From positions 60,406 to 124,405 of the forward strand of contig JAQVBQ010000003.1 in the NCBI GenBank assembly GCA_028690215.1: a DNA stretch of 64,000 nucleotides. The letters are read 5' to 3'. The position numbers and the translations under genes are program-made. This DNA comes from Bacteroidales bacterium (lineage in GTDB: Bacteria; Bacteroidota; Bacteroidia; Bacteroidales; UBA932). Under the pieces are notes generated by a model, which worked only from the letters and a program-made list of their open reading frames with translations, did no database searches and was not told the origin of the DNA. The stretch's first letter is position 1, and each line of letters opens with the position of its first letter. Below are positions 59,329 to 64,000 of this stretch, one piece after another.

Positions 59329-59336
59329 AGTATATT

Positions 59337-60950
59337 TTAATATTTATCATTTTGTTTCAGGTTCGGATTTGCCATCAAATCTGAAGATGGAATAGGATAC
59401 AGGTTATAATGAGAATCTACTGAACGACCATTCTGAACTCCACCTTTCCATTCCCATATGTAGTTGCTTGAAGTGAATTTGCCGTAACGAATCAAATCAG
59501 TACGACGAGAACCCTCCCAATACAATTCTCTTGCTCTTTCATCAAGTATAAAATCTGTAGTCAACTGACTGCTATTTATAGATGAGATTCCTGCCCTGGT
59601 GCGAAGCTGTTTTATATAGTCCAAAGCTTCAGTAACAGAACCACCAGTTCCACCACGAACGACAGCCTCAGCATATATAAGATACATCTCAGCCAGTCTG
59701 AAAAGAGGAAAATCATTATCGGCAAACTCAACATCAGAGCCATAAACAGGAGTTGTCGCGGTTGATGTTGATTTAATATTGCGGAATTTATATGTTGCCA
59801 TGCCGTAAGGATACTCAGTAGGGTGCGCCCCTATTGATTTATTCTCACCGACAAAAAGAAAACGTTTATCATTAGAATCGAACTTGTCTGAGAACTCCTT
59901 CCTAGCACGATAACCAGCCCAGTTTGCATTGCTGAAGATACCGTAATGTATCAGCTTGTTTTTGTAGGTTGTCTGATACTCTCCGTTTGAACTACAATTG
60001 ATAAGGAATGTAGTTCCTCCAAATAACCTGGTGTTCTTACCGTCATAATTAATTGACAATATTACCTCGTTGTTATTCTTGTCATTGTCGGCAAGGAATA
60101 GATTCTGATAGCTATCCATCAGAGTATAGCCGCCATTTATGGCATTTTTACTATATGTTACGGCCTCTGTCCATTTTGCCTTACCTGTGTATACTTCAGC
60201 ATTCAGATATAAGCGGGCGAGAAGTGCATAGGCAGCACCTTTGTCTGCCCTGCCATATTCATTTGTACGGGCATTCTTTAAATCAGTACCATTAACCAGA
60301 TCCAGAAGTTCTGTCTCTATATAGGTAAATAGTTCAGCCCTCTGAATTTGTTTTGGAAGAATGCCAAAATCATCATTTTCTGTGATAAACGGTGGATTAC
60401 CAAAGACATCCATAAGCACCCAATAATCAAAAGCTCTCAGGAACCTTGCTTCAGCACGGAAAGACTTTATCTCTTTTATCTGGTCTTCGTTAAAACCTTT
60501 TCCAGATGCATTATCCGCTGTGTTTTTAATAAATTCGTTTGCATACATGATCTGCAGTATGCATTTATCATACAAGCCGATTGTAAACTTTCCGTCAGAA
60601 GTGAAATTCATACTGTTAAGTTCAGGAATACCCGGGTCACCTGTCCAGAGACAGTGGGCTTCATCAGTGGGCAATACCTGATGGTTAAAGAAGCAACGTA
60701 GAAAGTCAGCGTTACTTCCTTCATCAAGGCCTACAACATCCGGTTTACCGGCCGGGCCTTGGTTGCCGGAAAGAGTATATCCGGCATAGATCTTTGCCAA
60801 AGCAGATTTATATCCGTCATATGTAGAATAAACCTGTATAGAGGTGTTGTCGTTTTCCGGGAACCGATCCAGATCCTTCAGGCAGGATGTTATCAGCAAG
60901 GATGAGGATGACAACAGCAGTAATGTATATATATATCTAAAATTTTTCAT
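59337..60950 (-). CDS. susD: SusD/RagB-family nutrient-binding outer membrane lipoprotein
   Basis: A 537-residue lipoprotein with lipobox ITSC (Cys23). The TPR-like helical fold of SusD is recognisable (AEARFLRAFDYWVLMDVFGNPPF, GAAYALLARLYLNAEVYTGKAKW, FPLFRLAEMYLIYAEAVVRG and ILDERARELYWEGSRRTDLIRYGKF near the C terminus). SusD-type proteins cap the SusC porin and bind the glycan. The substrate is inferred to be starch or another alpha-glucan from the linked GH13 and GH97 genes. It lies 10 bases after the susC reading frame. Confidence 0.9.
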   Translation of the reverse strand: MKNFRYIYTLLLLSSSSLLITSCLKDLDRFPENDNTSIQVYSTYDGYKSALAKIYAGYTLSGNQGPAGKPDVVGLDEGSNADFLRCFFNHQVLPTDEAHCLWTGDPGIPELNSMNFTSDGKFTIGLYDKCILQIMYANEFIKNTADNASGKGFNEDQIKEIKSFRAEARFLRAFDYWVLMDVFGNPPFITENDDFGILPKQIQRAELFTYIETELLDLVNGTDLKNARTNEYGRADKGAAYALLARLYLNAEVYTGKAKWTEAVTYSKNAINGGYTLMDSYQNLFLADNDKNNNEVILSINYDGKNTRLFGGTTFLINCSSNGEYQTTYKNKLIHYGIFSNANWAGYRARKEFSDKFDSNDKRFLFVGENKSIGAHPTEYPYGMATYKFRNIKSTSTATTPVYGSDVEFADNDFPLFRLAEMYLIYAEAVVRGGTGGSVTEALDYIKQLRTRAGISSINSSQLTTDFILDERARELYWEGSRRTDLIRYGKFTSSNYIWEWKGGVQNGRSVDSHYNLYPIPSSDLMANPNLKQNDKY

Positions 60951-60960
60951 ACTTATCTGA

Positions 60961-61680
60961 TTAAAAATTTAAGCTTAGACCTAAACTGAATGTTCTTGGA
61001 TTAGGGTAAAAATTGTTGTCAATTCCTCCTGCTATTTCAGGATCTATTCCCTTGTACTTAGTTATTGTGAAAACATTCTGTACAGAGAAATTCAATTTCA
61101 AATCCGCAATCCCGGAAATCTTACCGAAATCATACATGAACTGCAGATAATCCATTTTTAAAAATGATGCATTTTCAATGTAATAGTCGGAAAAGAGCTG
61201 TTTATTGTAGAAGCCGGTGTTGTTGATATCCTTGATTGTGTTCATAAGGAAATTGTTCGGATTAAGTGTCTGTGAGTAATTTCCCATGTCAGAATTCACA
61301 TTATTGTATGCATAGTTACCAAGACTTGCTCTCAGAGCTGTGGCTATTGTCAGTTTTTTGTATGAGAATGTTGTATTCAATCCCATATATACATCAGGTT
61401 CAGGAGATTTATAGCGATAGAAATCTCCGTCGTCCAGTTTCCCGTTTTTGTTCATGTCTGCATAGGCACCCTCAATAGGCTTTCCGTCAGCATCATATAA
61501 CTGCTTGTATACATAGAATGAATATGGGGCATAACCTACGGAGTGTATCTGGATTGTACTGCTGGTTCCACCTGAAATTCCGCTCACCGGAGCTCCGATA
61601 TATGTTGACTCCGGCCCGTCATTCATTGAAAGTTTTGTTATTTCAGTATGGTTGTAAGTGATATTGAAGCCGATATCCCA
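60961..61680 (-). pseudogene. susC: C-terminal remainder of susC beyond an in-frame TGA
   Basis: The same frame continues past the TGA at 61681-61683 for 239 codons: it resumes WDIGFNITYNHTEITKLSM and ends in the terminal beta-strand and aromatic residue expected of a TonB-dependent barrel (LGLSLNF). An ATG at 61626 could start a separate peptide, but it would lack a signal sequence and is very unlikely to be functional. Together with the upstream part the gene would encode 1001 residues, a normal SusC size, so this is one gene broken by a single stop. Confidence 0.75.
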
Positions 61681-63966
61681 TCACACATCTCTTCTGTCAA
61701 GAGCTACGTAGTTGACGTTAGCCTCGATTCCACGGTTAACAAGACTTCCGATATTCTTTACAATTTTATTGATAAAGTTACTTCCCATAGGTACCGGAAT
61801 CTCATTTAAAAGGTCGGTTGTATGTTTGTAGTAATAATCTACGTTTCCGGAAATTCTATTGTCATTTAAACCCCAGTCAATGCCGATATTTGTAGTTGCA
61901 GTCTGTTCCCACTTGCGTTGTGGATCATATCCGTCAGGTCTCCAGAGATAATAGAACTGATCTCCAAACTGGACTCTGGCTGTAGGATCACTATAGGTAT
62001 ATTTTGCTATATGACCATAGTTTCCTATACCCTCCTGTTGTCCGGTAACTCCGTAACCTAACCGGAACTTGAGGTTTGATATTACATCAACATTTTTCAG
62101 AAATCCCTCTTCTTTTATTCTCCATGCTAAAGCTACAGACGGGAAAGTTCCCCACCTGTTGTCGCTTCCGAATCTGGAAGAACCATCCCTTCTTAATGTC
62201 GCTGTCAAAAGATATTTATCCTTGAAGTTATAATTCAAACGACCATAGAAGGAAATAAGTGTATTTCTGTTGGTTGTTGTTGGGAATGTAGATGCTGCCG
62301 TAATAACATTCTCTTTTGCATAATCAGTAACTGCAAAACTGTAATCAGTCGATTTCCAGTCCTGATATGTATATCCGGCCATAACCTCAATACGATTGTC
62401 CTCATTAATCTCTTTTGTATAATTGAGATAATACTCAAGTAATATATTCTGTTTCTCTTGCTTGAATTGAGAATATTCACCTTTTTGAGCGTATTTTTCT
62501 GGAGACCAAGGCATAATATATTTGTCTCCGGCACCTTTTGAAACGTCATAACCGAAATTTACATTTGCGCGCAAATCAGGTAAGAAGTGAAGTTTATAAT
62601 CAAGCTGAATGTTACCTATACTTCGGTAAACATCGGCTTGATCATCTTTTCCATAAAGAAGTGCAACCGGATTTTTAGTAGCCATTGTATTCACATTACC
62701 GTTGCCATCACTCAACCAGTTCCAATATCCGTTATAATTATCAAAACCATCTGCTTTAATTGGTTTGGTCGGATCCATACGTAAGGCTGCTCCAATCGCA
62801 TCCCCATTTCCAAATCTGCTGTGTGAATATGTACCTTTCAGATTCATATTGACAGACAGGTGATCATCAAAGAATTTCGGTGATAAATTAATGGATAGTG
62901 TACCTCTCTTCATATTGTCAGTCTTCAGTGTTCCATCCTGACTGAAGAAACCGGCAGAGACTCTGTATGGAAGAAAATCACTGATACAATCATTAATGCT
63001 GATATTATTGTCAGTTGTAAATGCATTCCTAAAAATCTCCTTCTGCCAGTCAGTCGATGCATTTCCAAGATAGCCAAGATACATCTGCTCTGTAAGAGGA
63101 TTCTTTGCAGCCTCTCGTGTTACTGCTTCCCTGAATTCGTCTGCTGACAAGATATCAACCGTTCTGGCTATAGTTGCAACAGAATTTTGTGAAGAGAAGT
63201 CGATTCTGAATTTTTGATCTCTTGACGCCTTTTTAGTTGTAATAATAATAACACCGTTAGATGCACGTGATCCATAAATTGCAGTAGCAGAGGCATCTTT
63301 CAGAATGTTCATGGATTCAATATCATTCGGATTGATAGTTGACAATGGACTTGTTATTCCTGAAATAGAGTTATTGTCTATTGGAACACCATCAAGAACA
63401 ATCAGAGGATCGTTGCTTGCATTTAAAGATGCACCTCCTCTGATTCTGATACGGTTCCCGTCACCGGCTCTACCTCCGTTTGATGTGATCTGAACACCTG
63501 CAACCTTACCGGTTATAAGTGACGCCGGATTTGAAACCACGCCTTGTGAAAACTTCTTCGAATCAATAGCAGTAACCGATCCTGTCAGATCATTCTTCTT
63601 GACTGATCCATAACCGATAACCACCACCTCACTTAAGGATTGTGCATCCTCTTTCATAACTACACGGAGTGTTGTCTTCCCCTGTACAGGGATCTCCTGG
63701 GTGAAAAAACCTATAAAAGAAAATACTAGAACAGAATTATCAGAGACTGTCATTTCAAAATAACCGTCAGCGTTGCTGAAAACCCCTTTTGTAGTTCCTT
63801 TTTCCAATACTGCTGCTCCTGCAACAGGTACATTGTTCTCGTCTACAATTGTCCCCGTAATGAGTTTCTCATTCTGGGCATAGAGACTAAAACTAAACAT
63901 CATGAACACTAGTGATAGCGCACATAGATGTGAAATTTTTTCTAAAAAAGTATTCTTACATTTCAT
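61681..63966 (-). CDS. susC: SusC/RagA-family TonB-linked outer membrane protein, truncated by in-frame TGA
   Basis: The first 761 codons of a TonB-dependent glycan importer. A signal peptide (ending LYAQ) is followed by a carboxypeptidase D regulatory-like domain (about 36-110), the TonB box region SLSEVVVIGYG, the plug (about 120-245, DPLIVLDGVPID, DASATAIYGSRASNGVII), and most barrel strands. The frame stops at TGA after VNYVALDRRDV, where the family continues into further strands; the missing 239 codons follow in the same frame. The truncated protein would lack the last barrel strands and probably fail. It heads the starch locus, and only 34 bases of its upstream region are in the window. 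Confidence 0.85.
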   Translation of the reverse strand: MKCKNTFLEKISHLCALSLVFMMFSFSLYAQNEKLITGTIVDENNVPVAGAAVLEKGTTKGVFSNADGYFEMTVSDNSVLVFSFIGFFTQEIPVQGKTTLRVVMKEDAQSLSEVVVIGYGSVKKNDLTGSVTAIDSKKFSQGVVSNPASLITGKVAGVQITSNGGRAGDGNRIRIRGGASLNASNDPLIVLDGVPIDNNSISGITSPLSTINPNDIESMNILKDASATAIYGSRASNGVIIITTKKASRDQKFRIDFSSQNSVATIARTVDILSADEFREAVTREAAKNPLTEQMYLGYLGNASTDWQKEIFRNAFTTDNNISINDCISDFLPYRVSAGFFSQDGTLKTDNMKRGTLSINLSPKFFDDHLSVNMNLKGTYSHSRFGNGDAIGAALRMDPTKPIKADGFDNYNGYWNWLSDGNGNVNTMATKNPVALLYGKDDQADVYRSIGNIQLDYKLHFLPDLRANVNFGYDVSKGAGDKYIMPWSPEKYAQKGEYSQFKQEKQNILLEYYLNYTKEINEDNRIEVMAGYTYQDWKSTDYSFAVTDYAKENVITAASTFPTTTNRNTLISFYGRLNYNFKDKYLLTATLRRDGSSRFGSDNRWGTFPSVALAWRIKEEGFLKNVDVISNLKFRLGYGVTGQQEGIGNYGHIAKYTYSDPTARVQFGDQFYYLWRPDGYDPQRKWEQTATTNIGIDWGLNDNRISGNVDYYYKHTTDLLNEIPVPMGSNFINKIVKNIGSLVNRGIEANVNYVALDRRDV

Positions 63967-64000
63967 TGAATATGAATATAATAAGTTTGGTTAAATAGTG

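Noticed and set aside
61681..61683. TGA recoded as an amino acid in susC
   Set aside because: Other genes in the window end at TGA (for example 967-969 and 16242-16244), and no recoding signal is visible, so a nonsense change or sequence error is simpler.
60961..61683. Frameshift as the cause of the susC break
   Set aside because: Both parts are in the same reading frame; no shift is needed.

Overview
The window is chromosomal DNA of a fermentative or host-associated member of the Bacteroidota, most likely order Bacteroidales. The evidence is a SusC/SusD/SusE starch locus, a fimbrillin-type pilus operon, GIN-domain and DUF1460 proteins, hybrid histidine kinases, AT-rich spacers, and about a dozen TAnnTTTG promoter boxes (the Bacteroidetes -7 element) lying 14-35 bases before start codons. 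I see no tRNA, rRNA, CRISPR array, insertion sequence or phage gene.

Layout. 1-13 kb: tail of a DUF255/YyaL-like protein, queA, a XRE-type regulator beside clusters of TTACATATGTAA-like palindromes, pyrD-cinA, a serine hydrolase, a dipeptidase-SDR pair, an ECF sigma factor/putative antisigma/GIN-domain operon, a P5C dehydrogenase and a D-cysteine desulfhydrase-like enzyme. 13-33 kb: a large amidase with an inserted golvesin-like domain coupled to a CyuA-type cysteine desulfidase gene, htpG, a DUF47-Pit phosphate uptake pair, the leuACDB operon on the minus strand, crt-hbd, a receiver/ATP-grasp fusion protein and a divergent PurF-like amidotransferase. 33-38 kb: a hybrid kinase coupled to a DUF1460 hydrolase, a PagL-like lipid A deacylase with an alpha/beta hydrolase, and a small basic protein. 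38.5-47 kb: one long operon for a fimbrillin-type (type V-like) pilus, with seven lipoproteins and a DUF3575 protein, apparently headed by a short open frame. 47-52 kb: an FAD oxidoreductase and two sensor kinases. 52.3-64 kb: a starch utilisation locus on the minus strand (susC, susD, susE, two GH13 enzymes, one GH97), with susC broken by an in-frame TGA.

Most interesting points. (1) A complete leucine attenuator lies ahead of leuA: a 25-codon leader with six Leu codons, a perfect terminator hairpin, and a leader segment (AGGTGG) able to pair with the terminator's 5' arm. (2) Palindromic operator-like repeats overlap -7 boxes around a XRE regulator. (3) The pilus operon has three clear tandem fimbrillin paralogues, a domain shared by its first and last lipoproteins, and a promoter-proximal 46-codon frame with a strong ribosome binding site. 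(4) The receiver/ATP-grasp fusion has no visible phosphohistidine domain. (5) susC carries a premature stop. These are readings by eye; no database search or folding calculation was run.
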